From: Achromobacter spanius
GTDB lineage: Bacteria; Pseudomonadota; Gammaproteobacteria; Burkholderiales; Burkholderiaceae_B
Assembly: GCF_029637605.1 (NCBI RefSeq)
Contig: NZ_CP121261.1
Location: 2,976,001 to 3,040,000, forward strand
Direction of reading: 5' to 3'
DNA length: 64,000 nt
Shown: positions 1-11,287 of the stretch, piece after piece
Position numbering within the stretch: the first letter of the stretch is position 1
How the letters are laid out: the number at the start of each line of letters is the position of its first letter
Notes under the pieces: generated by a model
What the model was told of the DNA's origin: nothing
Seen by the model: the letters and a program-made list of their open reading frames with translations, nothing else
Databases searched by the model: none
Program-made: the position numbers and the translations under genes

Positions 1-1009
1 CGTGCTGGCGCGCCGCGTGCGCGAGCGCATCGAATCCCTGTTCGACCATACGCTGGGCCAACTGGCCGCGCTGGCCGCGACCTACCGCAAGCGCATCCGC
101 GCCAGCCATCCCGACCTGGGCGCGCGCCGCCGCTTCTACGACTGGTTGCTGGACGGCCCCGTGGCGGGCCTGCTGCGCCAGCAGCAAGCCGCGCAGGCCG
201 AAGCCGCGCTGACCCAGGCGCTGGACACGCCGCTGGCCCCGGCCGAGGGCAGCGTGGTGCTGGTGGGTGCGGGGCCGGGCGATCCCGGCCTGCTGACCCT
301 GAAAGCGCTGCGCGCCTTGAACGAAGCCGACGTCATACTGTACGACCGCCTGGTCAGCGACGACGTGATGTCGCTGGCGCGCCGCGACGCCGAACGCATT
401 GCCGTGGGCAAGCTGCCCGGTGAAAACCACCACGCCACCCAAGCCCGCATCCATGCCCTGCTGGTGGAACACGCGCAGGCGGGCCGCCGGGTGGTGCGCT
501 TGAAAGGTGGCGACGCGTTCATCTTTGGCCGGGGCGGCGAAGAACTGGAGTATCTGCGTGCGCACCGGGTGCGCTTCGAGGTGGTGCCAGGCATCACGGC
601 CGCGCTGGCCTGTGCCGCCTATGCCGGCATTCCGCTGACGCACCGCGAGCATGCACAGTCGGTGCGGCTGATCACGGCGCACTGCCGGGAAGACGAAGAC
701 AACCTGGATTGGCCCGCGCTGGCGCGTGAAAAGCAGACGCTGGCGTTCTATATGGGCGTGGGACAGCTAGACCTGCTGACCCGCCGCCTGCTGGCTCATG
801 GCCGTGCGGCCGACACGCCGTTCGCGCTGATTGAAAACGGCAGCCGGCCGGAACAGCGCGTGCTGTCGGGCACGCTGGAAGCGCTGCCACGCCTGGCGGC
901 CGAACACACCATCCGGTCCCCCGCCCTGTTGATCGTGGGTGAAGTGGCGGGGTTGGCGTCGCGCTTGCAATGGTTTGGCCAGCATATCGAGGGCGCGAGC
1001 GGCGCGTAG
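1..1009 (+). CDS. cysG: Siroheme synthase, C-terminal part (5' end outside window)
   Basis: Makes siroheme for sulfite/nitrite reductases. The visible part begins inside the N-terminal precorrin-2 dehydrogenase/ferrochelatase module, of which only the helical dimerisation end remains (about residues 1-75). A complete SAM-dependent uroporphyrinogen-III methyltransferase (SUMT) domain follows. SUMT signatures are the glycine-rich [15 protein letters not shown] near residue 87, [18 protein letters not shown] near 163 and [22 protein letters not shown] near 194 (this last split as [10 protein letters not shown] and [12 protein letters not shown]). The frame is open to the window start, so the GTG at base 2 is an internal codon. 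The fused layout favours CysG over a stand-alone CobA. It converges on upp with a 26-base gap. Confidence 0.9.
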   Translation, partial: VLARRVRERIESLFDHTLGQLAALAATYRKRIRASHPDLGARRRFYDWLLDGPVAGLLRQQQAAQAEAALTQALDTPLAPAEGSVVLVGAGPGDPGLLTLKALRALNEADVILYDRLVSDDVMSLARRDAERIAVGKLPGENHHATQARIHALLVEHAQAGRRVVRLKGGDAFIFGRGGEELEYLRAHRVRFEVVPGITAALACAAYAGIPLTHREHAQSVRLITAHCREDEDNLDWPALAREKQTLAFYMGVGQLDLLTRRLLAHGRAADTPFALIENGSRPEQRVLSGTLEALPRLAAEHTIRSPALLIVGEVAGLASRLQWFGQHIEGASGA

Positions 1010-1035
1010 CCGCTTGCATCGCCCCCGCGCTTGCC

Positions 1036-1674
1036 TTAGATCGCCTTCTGGTTCGTGCCGAAAATGCGGTCGCCCGCATCGCCCAGGCCGGGCATGATGT
1101 AGCCGTGTTCGTTCAGGCCGTCATCGATGGACGCCGTATAGATGTGCACGTCGGGGTGCTTGGCCAGCACGGTATCGATGCCCACGGGCGCGGCCACCAA
1201 CACCAGCGCGCGGATTTCCTTGCAGCCAGCGCGCTTGAGCAGATCAATGGCGGCAACCATCGAGCCGCCGGTCGCCAGCATGGGGTCCACGATCAGCGCC
1301 AAGCGTTGGTCCAGTTCACCGACCAGGCGTTCCAGGTACGTATGGGCTTCCAGTGTTTCTTCGTTGCGGGCCACGCCCACCACGCTGACCTTGGCGCCGG
1401 GGATCAAGCTGAGCACCCCGTCCAACATACCGATGCCGGCGCGCAAGATGGGCACCACGGTGACCTTCTTGCCGGCGATTTTCTCAACCTGGACCTCACC
1501 ACACCAGCCCTGGACGGTGGCAGGTTCCAAGGGCAGGTCCTTGGACGCTTCGTACGTCAGCAGCGCGCCCACTTCCTGCGACAACTCCCGAAAGCTCTTG
1601 GTGCTGAGGTCGGCGCGACGCATGATTCCGAGCTTGTGGCGGATCAGCGGATGGCGGATTTCGTGCACGGGCAT
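1036..1674 (-). CDS. upp: Uracil phosphoribosyltransferase
   Basis: Pyrimidine salvage enzyme converting uracil and PRPP to UMP in the cytoplasm. The 212-residue length is normal for bacterial Upp. The PRPP-binding loop reads [13 protein letters not shown] and the C-terminal uracil-binding segment reads [12 protein letters not shown]. The ATG start is preceded by GGAGAA at good spacing. It is a single gene here; no permease or regulator is adjacent. About 97 bases separate it from the end of dacB on the same strand. Confidence 0.96.
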   Translation of the reverse strand: MPVHEIRHPLIRHKLGIMRRADLSTKSFRELSQEVGALLTYEASKDLPLEPATVQGWCGEVQVEKIAGKKVTVVPILRAGIGMLDGVLSLIPGAKVSVVGVARNEETLEAHTYLERLVGELDQRLALIVDPMLATGGSMVAAIDLLKRAGCKEIRALVLVAAPVGIDTVLAKHPDVHIYTASIDDGLNEHGYIMPGLGDAGDRIFGTNQKAI

Positions 1675-1771
1675 GTGCGTAATTCTCCAGAATATTGAAA
1701 TACAGGGGGTGTCGCCTCAGGCCATTTTCGAGCCATAGCTGAGGATCGTAATCGGTTTGGAAAAAAAAGCC

Positions 1772-3220
1772 CTATTGTTCTGCAAGCCAGGCGATGAGGG
1801 CGTCGTCAAAGGCGCGAACGGCGCCCGCCTGCTCGTGGTTCACGATGCTGACCACCACGTAGCGCTTGCCGCTGGCGCCCAGCACGTACCCGGCGATGGC
1901 GCGCACGTCGCGCAGCGAGCCGGTCTTCAGGTGGGCCATGCCCTGCGTGCCGTCACCCTTCAGGCGGCGGCGCACCGTGCCGTCGACCCCGGCAATGGCG
2001 AACGATGAAATGTATTCGGGCATGACCGGCGAATTCCACGCCACGGTCAGCATCGACGCCAGGCTGTCGGCCGACACCCGGGCCTCGCGCGACAGGCCCG
2101 CGCCGTTGTCGATGATCAGTTCGGGCATGTCCAACCCCTGCTTGACCAGCGCGCCCTTGGCCACGGCCTCGCTGCTGGTCACGGTGGCGGGCCGGCGGCC
2201 GCGCTCGGCGCCCAGGGTCAGCAGCAGCGTGCGCGCCATGACGTTGTTGCTGCGCTTGTTGATCTGGCGGATCACTTCCGCCAGCGTCGGCGAATCGTGC
2301 GAGGCCAGCACCACCGCATCGGCCGGCACCATGCCGGACTTGACCTGCCCCTTGAACGTGCCACCCAGCTCTTTCCAGAGCAGGCGGAAGATTTCGGTGG
2401 CGTATTCGGGCTGCGACAAGGCCAGACGGTACAGGCTGAATTCCCCGCACGAACCCGCCACTTTGCCGCCCAGGCGGATCGTGACGCCCTGCTGGGTGAT
2501 CAGCGGCTCGGTCGTGACCACGGGTGGGCCAGGGCAACGGATGTCGCTCCATTCCACGCTGCCCTCGATTTTCAAGCCAGGCAGGGGCGGATCAATCAGC
2601 GGCACCCATTTGTGCGCGGCCGGGTCCGGCGTGAACAGCAGGCGCTGCGCGCCAAAGCCCACCATCAGCGCATCGGGGCTGGCGTTGTAGGCGCGGTCGG
2701 GCGCGCCATCGAAGGCGCCGGGGTCGGTGGCAACCTGGCCGAAGATGCTGCGGTCGATGATCAAGTCATTGATCTGCTTGACCCCGCGCAGACGCAACTC
2801 GCGCAACAGGGCCCACAGGTCTTGCATCAAAAATTGGGGGTCACCGCCGGCCCGCAAATACAAGGGGCCGGAGAGCACGCCACGGGCGTCGGGCCGGGCG
2901 CCGGGCGCGGTCATGAATTCGGTACGCCAGACGTAATTGGGGCCAAGTTCCGACAGCGCGGTCCAGGTCGTCACCAGCTTCATCACCGATGCGGGGTTGC
3001 GGGGTTCCTTGGCGTTCAGCGCCACCATGCGCGGCCCGCCCAGTTCCTGTACCACCAGCGACAGCGAACTGTCGGGCAACTTGGTGGCCTTCCAGGCCCG
3101 GATGACGTCCGGCGGCAAGCCCTGGACTTGCGCAAAGGCGGTGCCCGCCGACAAGGCCAGCAGCCCGCCGGCCAGCCATTGCCTGAGTCCGCCCACCCGC
3201 TTTTTCGCTTGTCCCGTCAT
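1772..3220 (-). CDS. dacB: D-alanyl-D-alanine carboxypeptidase/endopeptidase (PBP4 type)
   Basis: Periplasmic low-molecular-weight penicillin-binding protein of peptidase family S13, which trims or cleaves peptidoglycan cross-links. Residues 1-31 form a Sec signal (GGLLALSAGTAFAQ). The three penicillin-binding motifs are present: SVMK with Ser78 and Lys81, SNN in NKRSNNVMA, and KTG in AHLKTGSLRD. I chose the ATG at 3220 over the start 14 codons upstream because it gives a compact lysine/arginine-rich signal and has a purine-rich site before it. That gives 482 residues, typical for DacB. A T8 run follows the stop on the coding strand. It is divergent from queA. Confidence 0.93.
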   Translation of the reverse strand: MTGQAKKRVGGLRQWLAGGLLALSAGTAFAQVQGLPPDVIRAWKATKLPDSSLSLVVQELGGPRMVALNAKEPRNPASVMKLVTTWTALSELGPNYVWRTEFMTAPGARPDARGVLSGPLYLRAGGDPQFLMQDLWALLRELRLRGVKQINDLIIDRSIFGQVATDPGAFDGAPDRAYNASPDALMVGFGAQRLLFTPDPAAHKWVPLIDPPLPGLKIEGSVEWSDIRCPGPPVVTTEPLITQQGVTIRLGGKVAGSCGEFSLYRLALSQPEYATEIFRLLWKELGGTFKGQVKSGMVPADAVVLASHDSPTLAEVIRQINKRSNNVMARTLLLTLGAERGRRPATVTSSEAVAKGALVKQGLDMPELIIDNGAGLSREARVSADSLASMLTVAWNSPVMPEYISSFAIAGVDGTVRRRLKGDGTQGMAHLKTGSLRDVRAIAGYVLGASGKRYVVVSIVNHEQAGAVRAFDDALIAWLAEQ

Positions 3221-3403
3221 GCCCTGTCCACCTTGTTGCCCGTACTGCAAAACCGAGAGCATACAAAACCTGGGACGGTTACGGGCGCCCCGCTGTTCCG
3301 GCCCTGATAACCTTCGCCTTTACAATAGCCGGTTGCCCCAAGCCCGCCCGGCTGCCCCAGCCCACGTTTTCCGGGCCGCCCTTACTGACAGACAGATACC
3401 CGC

Positions 3404-5595
<2,192 letters not shown>

Positions 5596-5842
5596 TCGGG
5601 CTTTCCCTGAGGGGGCTTTTCTATTGGGATTTCGTCCCCATAGATTGGGATCCCCCCCTAGTGAAAGGCCGGCAATAAGATGGATACAATAGCCGGCTTG
5701 CCCTATCCATGGCTCGCGCGGGGATGGGCGCATAACAAGACAGCTAGTGGGTACGGCGATGTTTCGTAGTTACATAGAGAACTCGGGCATGGCCGTCCGT
5801 AGCAACAAACAACCCAAACAGACTTAAACGCAGGAGAATTCA

Positions 5843-6187
5843 ATGTCCGTTATCGATACCGCAAGCCTCGTCGTGGCTCAAGCCGCCGCCCCTGAAGGTA
5901 ATGCGCTGATGGGCATGCTGCCCATCGTCCTGATGTTCGTGATCCTCTACTTCCTGATGATCCGTCCGCAGATGAAGCGTCAGAAAGAACACCGCAACCT
6001 GATCGCCGCCCTGGCCAAGGGTGACGAAGTGGTCACCGCCGGCGGCATGCTGGGCAAGGTCACCAAAGTCAATGACAGCTACGTGACCGTTGAAGTGTCC
6101 GAACTGGCCGACAAGCCCGTCGAAGTCATCATGCAGAAGTCGTCGGTTTCGACCGTGCTTCCTAAAGGAACCATCAAGGCCCTTTAA
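5843..6187 (+). CDS. yajC: Preprotein translocase accessory subunit YajC
   Basis: Small inner-membrane partner of SecDF. The 114-residue protein has a single transmembrane helix (MLPIVLMFVILYFLMI, about residues 30-46) followed by the basic RPQMKRQKEHR cytoplasmic stretch and the conserved GDEVVTAGGMLGKV motif. A strong GGAG site precedes the ATG. It lies upstream of secD in the usual tgt-yajC-secD-secF order. The 247-base gap after tgt probably holds its own promoter, but I could not place it confidently. Confidence 0.95.
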   Translation: MSVIDTASLVVAQAAAPEGNALMGMLPIVLMFVILYFLMIRPQMKRQKEHRNLIAALAKGDEVVTAGGMLGKVTKVNDSYVTVEVSELADKPVEVIMQKSSVSTVLPKGTIKAL

Positions 6188-6198
6188 GCGTCTAATAG

Positions 6199-6214
6199 GA
6201 GCCCCATCGGGCTC
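6199..6214 (+). terminator. Weak hairpin between yajC and secD
   Basis: GAGCCC-CATC-GGGCTC forms a 6-bp stem with a four-base loop followed by TTCTT. The poor T tract suggests at most partial termination or attenuation within the yajC-secDF operon. Confidence 0.35.
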
Positions 6215-6300
6215 TTCTTACGTTTGATGGGACCCACCGCCGCCCGCCGCGTTCATCGCCCGGGCGGCCCTTTTATCACCCTGACATGAAGTAGCCGGCA

Positions 6301-8181
6301 ATGAACCGCTATCCCCTCTGGAAGTACATTACGGTCCTGATCGCGGTCATCATTGGCCTGCTGTACACGCTTCCCAATTTCTACGGCGAGTCCCCCGCGG
6401 TCCAGGTTTCCAGCGCCAAGGCCACCATCAAGGTGGATCCGGCCATGCTGAACCGGGTCGAACAAATCCTGACCGACGCCAAGATCCCGAACGAAGGCGT
6501 CTTCTACGAACAAAACGGCACGCTCGGCACCGTGCGCGCCCGCTTCACGTCGACCGACCTGCAACTGCAGGCCCGTGACCTGATCGAAAAATCCCTGAAC
6601 ACCGTCGCCGACGACCCGCACTACACCGTGGCGCTGAACCTGCTGCCCGCGTCGCCCCCCTGGATGCGCGCCCTGGGCTGGTTCGCCCCCAAGCCCATGT
6701 ACCTGGGCCTGGACTTGCGCGGCGGCGTGCACTTCCTGCTGCAGGTCGACATGCAGGGCGCGCTGACGGCCCGCTACGACTCGCTGGCCGCCGATGTGCG
6801 TTCCGTGCTGCGTGACCAGAAGGTCAACGTGGCCAGCGTTGAACGCTCGGGCATGGGCGTTGCCGCCACCTTCGCCAACAACGACGACCGCGACCGCGCC
6901 ATCGCCACCCTGCGCACCCGCCTGCCCGACCTGGAATTCACGGAACGCGAAGAAGGCGGCAAGCCGCTGCTGCTGGGCGCCCTGAATCCCGCCGCCGTCC
7001 AGCGCGTGCAGGACTCCGCGCTGAAGCAGAACATCAACACCCTGCATAACCGCATCAACGAACTGGGCGTGGCCGAACCGGTCATCCAGCAACAGGGTAC
7101 GGACCGCATCGTGGTGCAACTGCCCGGCGTGCAGGACGTGGCCAAGGCCAAGGAACTGCTGGGTCGCACCGCCACGCTCGAAATCCGCATGGTTGACGAC
7201 TCCCCCACTGCGCAAGCCGCGCTGCTGGGTGGCACCGTGCCCTTCGGCCTGGAACGCTACAACGACCGCGACGGCCGCCCGATCCTGGTTCGCCGCCAAG
7301 TCGTGCTGACGGGTGAAAACCTGCAAGACGCCCAGCCCGGCCGCGACTCGCAAACCCAGCAAGCCGCCGTCCACCTGACGTTGGACTCCAAGGGCGCGCG
7401 CATCTTCCGCGACGTCACCCGCGACAACATCGGCAAGCGCATGGCCATCCTGCTGTTTGAAAACGGCAAGGGCGAAGTGGTCACGGCGCCGGTCATCCGC
7501 AGCGAAATCGCGGGCGGCCAGGTGCAGATCTCGGGCAGCATGAGCTCGGAAGAAGCCGCCGACACCGCGCTGCTGCTGCGCGCGGGCGCGCTGGCCGCGC
7601 CGATGTCCATCATCGAAGAACGCACCATCGGCCCAAGCCTGGGCGCCGACAACATCTCGAAGGGCTTCCATTCGACGCTGTACGGTTTCCTGGCCATTGC
7701 CGCGTTCATCATGCTGTACTACCGCCTGTTCGGCGTGTTCTCCACAGTGGGCCTGACGCTGAACGTGCTGCTGCTGCTGGCGCTCTTGTCCATGCTGCAG
7801 GCCACGCTGACCTTGCCGGGTATCGCCGCCATTGCGCTGACCCTGGGCATGGCGATTGACTCGAACGTGCTGATCAACGAGCGGATACGCGAAGAACTGC
7901 GCGCCGGGGCTTCCCCGCAGCAGGCCATTCACCAAGGTTTTGAACGCGCCTGGGGCACGATTCTTGACTCGAACCTCACGACGCTCATCGTCGGCCTGGC
8001 GCTGCTGGCCTTCGGTTCGGGTCCGATCCGGGGCTTCGCGGTGGTGCACTGCCTGGGCATCCTGACGTCGATGTTCTCGTCGGTGGTGGGCGTGCGCGCC
8101 CTGGCCAACCTGTACTACGGCCGCAAGAAGAAGCTCACCACGATCTCCATCGGCGAAGTCTGGAAACCGAAGGCAAACTGA
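6301..8181 (+). CDS. secD: Protein translocase subunit SecD
   Basis: RND-superfamily membrane protein that, with SecF, uses proton motive force to drive late stages of Sec export. The 626-residue protein has an N-terminal transmembrane helix (about residues 8-25), the P1 head region starting at LGLDLRGGVHFLLQVD, the second periplasmic part ending near SGSMSSEEAADTALLLRAG, and five C-terminal helices with LGMAIDSNVLINERIREE, which carries the conserved proton-pathway Asp. It lies 55 bases upstream of secF. Confidence 0.97.
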   Translation: MNRYPLWKYITVLIAVIIGLLYTLPNFYGESPAVQVSSAKATIKVDPAMLNRVEQILTDAKIPNEGVFYEQNGTLGTVRARFTSTDLQLQARDLIEKSLNTVADDPHYTVALNLLPASPPWMRALGWFAPKPMYLGLDLRGGVHFLLQVDMQGALTARYDSLAADVRSVLRDQKVNVASVERSGMGVAATFANNDDRDRAIATLRTRLPDLEFTEREEGGKPLLLGALNPAAVQRVQDSALKQNINTLHNRINELGVAEPVIQQQGTDRIVVQLPGVQDVAKAKELLGRTATLEIRMVDDSPTAQAALLGGTVPFGLERYNDRDGRPILVRRQVVLTGENLQDAQPGRDSQTQQAAVHLTLDSKGARIFRDVTRDNIGKRMAILLFENGKGEVVTAPVIRSEIAGGQVQISGSMSSEEAADTALLLRAGALAAPMSIIEERTIGPSLGADNISKGFHSTLYGFLAIAAFIMLYYRLFGVFSTVGLTLNVLLLLALLSMLQATLTLPGIAAIALTLGMAIDSNVLINERIREELRAGASPQQAIHQGFERAWGTILDSNLTTLIVGLALLAFGSGPIRGFAVVHCLGILTSMFSSVVGVRALANLYYGRKKKLTTISIGEVWKPKAN

Positions 8182-8236
8182 CAATAAGGCGGGTGGCGCG
8201 CAGCCATCCGCCGTAGAAAAGAACCGAAGGCGAAAA

Positions 8237-9172
8237 ATGGAATTCTTCCGTATTCACCGCACCATCCCGTTCATGCGCCACGCTTTGGTGCTGAACATCA
8301 TCAGTCTCATCACGTTCGTCCTGGCGGTCTTCTTCATCGTCACGCGCGGCTTTCACCTGTCGATCGAATTCACCGGCGGCACGGTCATGGAAGTCAACTA
8401 CGCCCAGACGGCACAGCTTGAAAACGTGCGCGGCGTGGTGTCCAAGCTGGGCTACACCGACTTCCAGGTGCAGAACTTCGGCACCTCGCACGACGTCATG
8501 ATCCGCCTGCCGCTGCAGGAAGGCCAAACGTCGGCCACCCAAAGCGAAAGCGTGCTGGCCGCCCTGAAGGCCGCGGACTCGGGCGTGGAACTGCGCCGCG
8601 TGGAATTCGTGGGGCCGCAGATCGGCCAGGAGCTTCTGCACAACGGCTTGATGGCCCTGCTGGTGGTGGTCATCGGCATCATGGTGTATCTGGGCTTCCG
8701 CTTCGAATGGAAGTTCTCCGTCGCCGGCGTGATCGCCAACCTGCACGACGTGGTGATCATCCTGGGCTTCTTCGCCTTCTTCCAGTGGGAGTTCTCGCTG
8801 TCGGTGTTGGCGGGCGTGCTGGCGGTGCTGGGGTACTCGGTGAACGAATCCGTGGTCATCATGGATCGCATTCGCGAAAACTTCCGCAAGTACCGCAAGG
8901 CCGACACGCAGGAAGTCATCAACAGCGCCATCACCCAGACCATCTCGCGGACCATCATCACCCACGGTTCGACGCAGATGATGGTGCTGGCCATGCTGTT
9001 CTTCGGCGGCCCCACCCTGCACTACTTCGCCCTGGCCCTGACCATCGGCATCTGGTTCGGCATCTATTCGTCGGTGTTCGTCGCTGCCGCGCTGGCTATG
9101 TGGATGGGCGTCAAGCGCGAAGACCTGATCAAGCCGGTCAAGAAGGAAGGCGAAGAAGGCGAAGTCGCCTGA
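8237..9172 (+). CDS. secF: Protein translocase subunit SecF
   Basis: Partner of SecD. The 311-residue protein has an N-terminal helix, the signature GFHLSIEFTGGTVMEV near residue 40, and the C-terminal helical block with GYSVNESVVIMDRIRENFR. It ends in a charged, lysine/glutamate-rich tail. It is the last gene of the yajC-secD-secF group; a strong terminator lies 26 bases after the stop. Confidence 0.97.
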   Translation: MEFFRIHRTIPFMRHALVLNIISLITFVLAVFFIVTRGFHLSIEFTGGTVMEVNYAQTAQLENVRGVVSKLGYTDFQVQNFGTSHDVMIRLPLQEGQTSATQSESVLAALKAADSGVELRRVEFVGPQIGQELLHNGLMALLVVVIGIMVYLGFRFEWKFSVAGVIANLHDVVIILGFFAFFQWEFSLSVLAGVLAVLGYSVNESVVIMDRIRENFRKYRKADTQEVINSAITQTISRTIITHGSTQMMVLAMLFFGGPTLHYFALALTIGIWFGIYSSVFVAAALAMWMGVKREDLIKPVKKEGEEGEVA

Positions 9173-9197
9173 TCCTGATCTGTCCCAGGCTCCAGAC

Positions 9198-9227
9198 AAA
9201 AACCCGTCGCTCGCGCGACGGGTTTTT
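9198..9227 (+). terminator. Rho-independent terminator after secF
   Basis: AAACCCGTCGC, a TCGC loop region and GCGACGGGTTTTT form a long GC-rich stem flanked by A and T runs. It closes the secDF operon and could act on both strands. Confidence 0.9.
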
Positions 9228-9331
9228 GCTTTCTGCTTTTCCTGCTTCTAACTAGGGAATGCCTCGGCGACTACGAATGGCGCCCTGAGCCAGGGAACTA
9301 CCCAATTTAATGCCGGAAGACGCATTGATAT

Positions 9332-9351
9332 ATATACCCGAACTGGTATAT
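9332..9351. promoter_or_regulatory. Palindromic operator upstream of HigA-like gene
   Basis: ATATACC-CGAACT-GGTATAT is a perfect 7-bp inverted repeat with a 6-bp spacer, 37 bases before the start of an XRE-type DNA-binding protein. Antitoxins of this family usually repress their own promoter through such repeats, so autoregulation is the natural inference. Confidence 0.55.
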
Positions 9352-9387
9352 TCGACCCAGCATATCTTCCTACAGCAATAACCATCC

Positions 9388-9705
9388 ATGAATCAACCCT
9401 CAAACCCTGGCACCAAGAACGTCCTCTACGACCTCGGTTTTGAAGACGCCGCCGACCTTACCGCCAAAGTGCAATTGGCCATGAAGCTCAATGACCTGAT
9501 CGATAAGCGCGGGCTGAATCAGACCGACGTCGCGGCACTGACCGGGATGACGCAGCCCAAGGTGTCTCAAATTCGCCGCTACAAATTGCTGAACATCTCA
9601 CTGGAACGGCTCATGCAAGCCCTGGTTGCCCTGGATCAGCATGTTGAAATCCGGGTGCGCAAAGCGCGGCAATCCGACACGGCCGGCATTACCGTCACGG
9701 CCTGA
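9388..9705 (+). CDS. XRE-family HigA-like antitoxin, apparently orphan
   Basis: The 105-residue protein has the layout of HigA-like antitoxins of Gp49/RelE-type toxin pairs: a short N-terminal arm (NVLYDLGFEDAADL), a helix-turn-helix at about residues 40-75 (RGLNQTDVAALTGMTQPKVS) and a C-terminal dimerisation strand (VEIRVRKARQ). In this family the toxin gene normally precedes the antitoxin and nearly touches it. Here the 215 bases between secF and this gene hold no toxin reading frame, and the next gene is a VOC protein. It may be a solitary regulator or the survivor of a degraded module. The family call is from motif recognition only. Confidence 0.75.
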   Translation: MNQPSNPGTKNVLYDLGFEDAADLTAKVQLAMKLNDLIDKRGLNQTDVAALTGMTQPKVSQIRRYKLLNISLERLMQALVALDQHVEIRVRKARQSDTAGITVTA

Positions 9706-9778
9706 TCCGCACTGTACCGTCCGCTCTCGTCATGCTGTACGGGTACGAATCCTTCCACATTCGCTACCATAGACCACC

Positions 9779-10456
9779 ATGAAACTCACCATCGATCATC
9801 TCGTCATCGCCGCGGCGGACCTTGCCAGCGGTACGGAATATGTCGCGGGCCTGCTGGGCATTGCGCCCCAGGGCGGCGGCGCGCATCCGCGCATGGGCAC
9901 CCACAACCGCGTGCTGGGCATGGCGGACGGCGTGTATCTGGAGGTCATCGCGATTGATCCCGATGCGCCCGCGCCCGAGCGCCCCCGCTGGTTCGGGCTG
10001 GACCAGGGCGACATGCGCGCGCGGCTGGAACAGGGGCCTTTCCTGGCGCACTGGGCGGCGCGCGTGGAAGCGCCGCTGGACCTGACCCGCATGCAGGCCG
10101 AACACCCGGAACGCATCGCCCCCGTCATCCCCATGACGCGCGGCGATCTGCGCTGGCGGCTGACGGTGCCAGACGACGGCAGCCTGCCCGCCTGGCGCGA
10201 AGCGGGCCACGCGGCGGGTGACGGCCTGCTGCCCACGCTGATCCAATGGGACGTGGACGCCTACCCCGGCGTCAGCCTGCCGCGCCAACCCTTGAAGCTG
10301 GTGCGCCTGACCGGTTGCCATCCGCAGGCGGGCCTGCTGCGCCAAGGGCTGACCTGGATGGGAGCCGACACCCTGATCGACCTGGAACAGACCGACGGGC
10401 CGCCGCGCCTGAGCGCGCTGATCGACACGCCGCAAGGGCAGAAGACCCTGGCGTAA
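9779..10456 (+). CDS. VOC-superfamily (glyoxalase-like) protein
   Basis: The 225-residue protein starts with KLTIDHLVIAAADL, typical of vicinal-oxygen-chelate folds, and has NRVLGMADGVYLEVIAIDP, where His/Glu-type metal ligands commonly lie. It fits the glyoxalase-like family often seen in Betaproteobacteria. The substrate is unknown. It lies 31 bases upstream of the AlaX-like gene on the same strand, so the two are probably co-transcribed. Confidence 0.75.
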   Translation: MKLTIDHLVIAAADLASGTEYVAGLLGIAPQGGGAHPRMGTHNRVLGMADGVYLEVIAIDPDAPAPERPRWFGLDQGDMRARLEQGPFLAHWAARVEAPLDLTRMQAEHPERIAPVIPMTRGDLRWRLTVPDDGSLPAWREAGHAAGDGLLPTLIQWDVDAYPGVSLPRQPLKLVRLTGCHPQAGLLRQGLTWMGADTLIDLEQTDGPPRLSALIDTPQGQKTLA

Positions 10457-10486
10457 CGCGCCCCCCTTACAAACCGGAGACCCCGC

Positions 10487-11221
10487 ATGTCCGCTGCCCA
10501 CCCGACCGCCACCCAGAAACGTTTCGACGACGAACCCTACCTGGACCATTGCAAGGCCACCATCATTGCCGTCAGCCCCGAAGGCGTCGAGCTGGACGAG
10601 ACCATCTGCTACGCGCGCAGCGGTGGCCAGGCGGGCGACAGCGGCACGCTGACCCTGTCTGATGGGCGTGTGCTGACCGTGGCTGACACGGTCTACGCGG
10701 ACGACCGCCAGCGCATCCTGCACGTACTGGCCTTGGCCGAGGGCGACGCGGCCCCGCAAGTGGGCGACCGCGTCACCGTGGCCATCGACTGGCCGCGCCG
10801 CCATCGCCTGATGCGCCTGCACACCTGCCTGCACTTGCTGGGGGCTTTGGTGCCCGCGCCCGTCACGGGATGCAGCATCTCGCCCGACTCCGCGCGCATC
10901 GATTTCGACCTGCCCGAATCCACATTGGAAAAGGGCGAACTGACCGAGCGCCTGAACGCCCTGATCAACCGAAGCCTGGACGTTGCCGTGAACGGCATCA
11001 CGCCCGAAGAACTGGCCGCGCAGCCCGACCTGGTGCGCACCATCGGCGCGGCGCCGCCGGCTGGCACGGCCAAGATCCGCATCATTGACATCCCGGGCGT
11101 GGACCGCCAGCCCTGTGGCGGCACCCATGTGCGCAACACCAGCGAAATCGGTGCGGTGGCTATCACCAAGATCGAAAAGAAAAGCCGCACGAACCGCCGC
11201 GTGGTCGTCAATTTCGCCTGA
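10487..11221 (+). CDS. Alanyl-tRNA editing protein (AlaX-like)
   Basis: Stand-alone relative of the AlaRS editing domain, which hydrolyses Ser- or Gly-mischarged tRNA-Ala. The 244-residue protein has the first zinc motif as HTCLH near residue 110 and the second as CGGTHV near residue 208, plus the glycine-rich YARSGGQAGDSGTL that precedes the editing core. Length and motif order fit AlaX proteins that carry a partial glycine-rich region. It is followed by a strong terminator. Confidence 0.87.
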   Translation: MSAAHPTATQKRFDDEPYLDHCKATIIAVSPEGVELDETICYARSGGQAGDSGTLTLSDGRVLTVADTVYADDRQRILHVLALAEGDAAPQVGDRVTVAIDWPRRHRLMRLHTCLHLLGALVPAPVTGCSISPDSARIDFDLPESTLEKGELTERLNALINRSLDVAVNGITPEELAAQPDLVRTIGAAPPAGTAKIRIIDIPGVDRQPCGGTHVRNTSEIGAVAITKIEKKSRTNRRVVVNFA

Positions 11222-11235
11222 CACTTATGAATGAA

Positions 11236-11270
11236 AAAGGCCGCGATGATCATCATCGCGGCCTTTGCTT
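11236..11270. terminator. Bidirectional terminator between alaX-like and PAP2 genes
   Basis: AAAGGCCGCGATGAT and its exact complement 11252-11266 form a 15-bp stem around a tight loop, followed by GCTTTT. It lies between convergent genes, so it likely serves both. Confidence 0.88.
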
Positions 11271-11287
11271 TTATCCAACGCGCCTGC

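Noticed and set aside
6253..8184. 643-residue open frame opposite secD
   Set aside because: Antisense shadow of secD with repetitive His/Gln/Arg/Val composition.
9173..9387. Hidden HigB-type toxin gene upstream of the HigA-like gene
   Set aside because: The 215 bases contain the secF terminator and operator; no frame of toxin length or motif is open.
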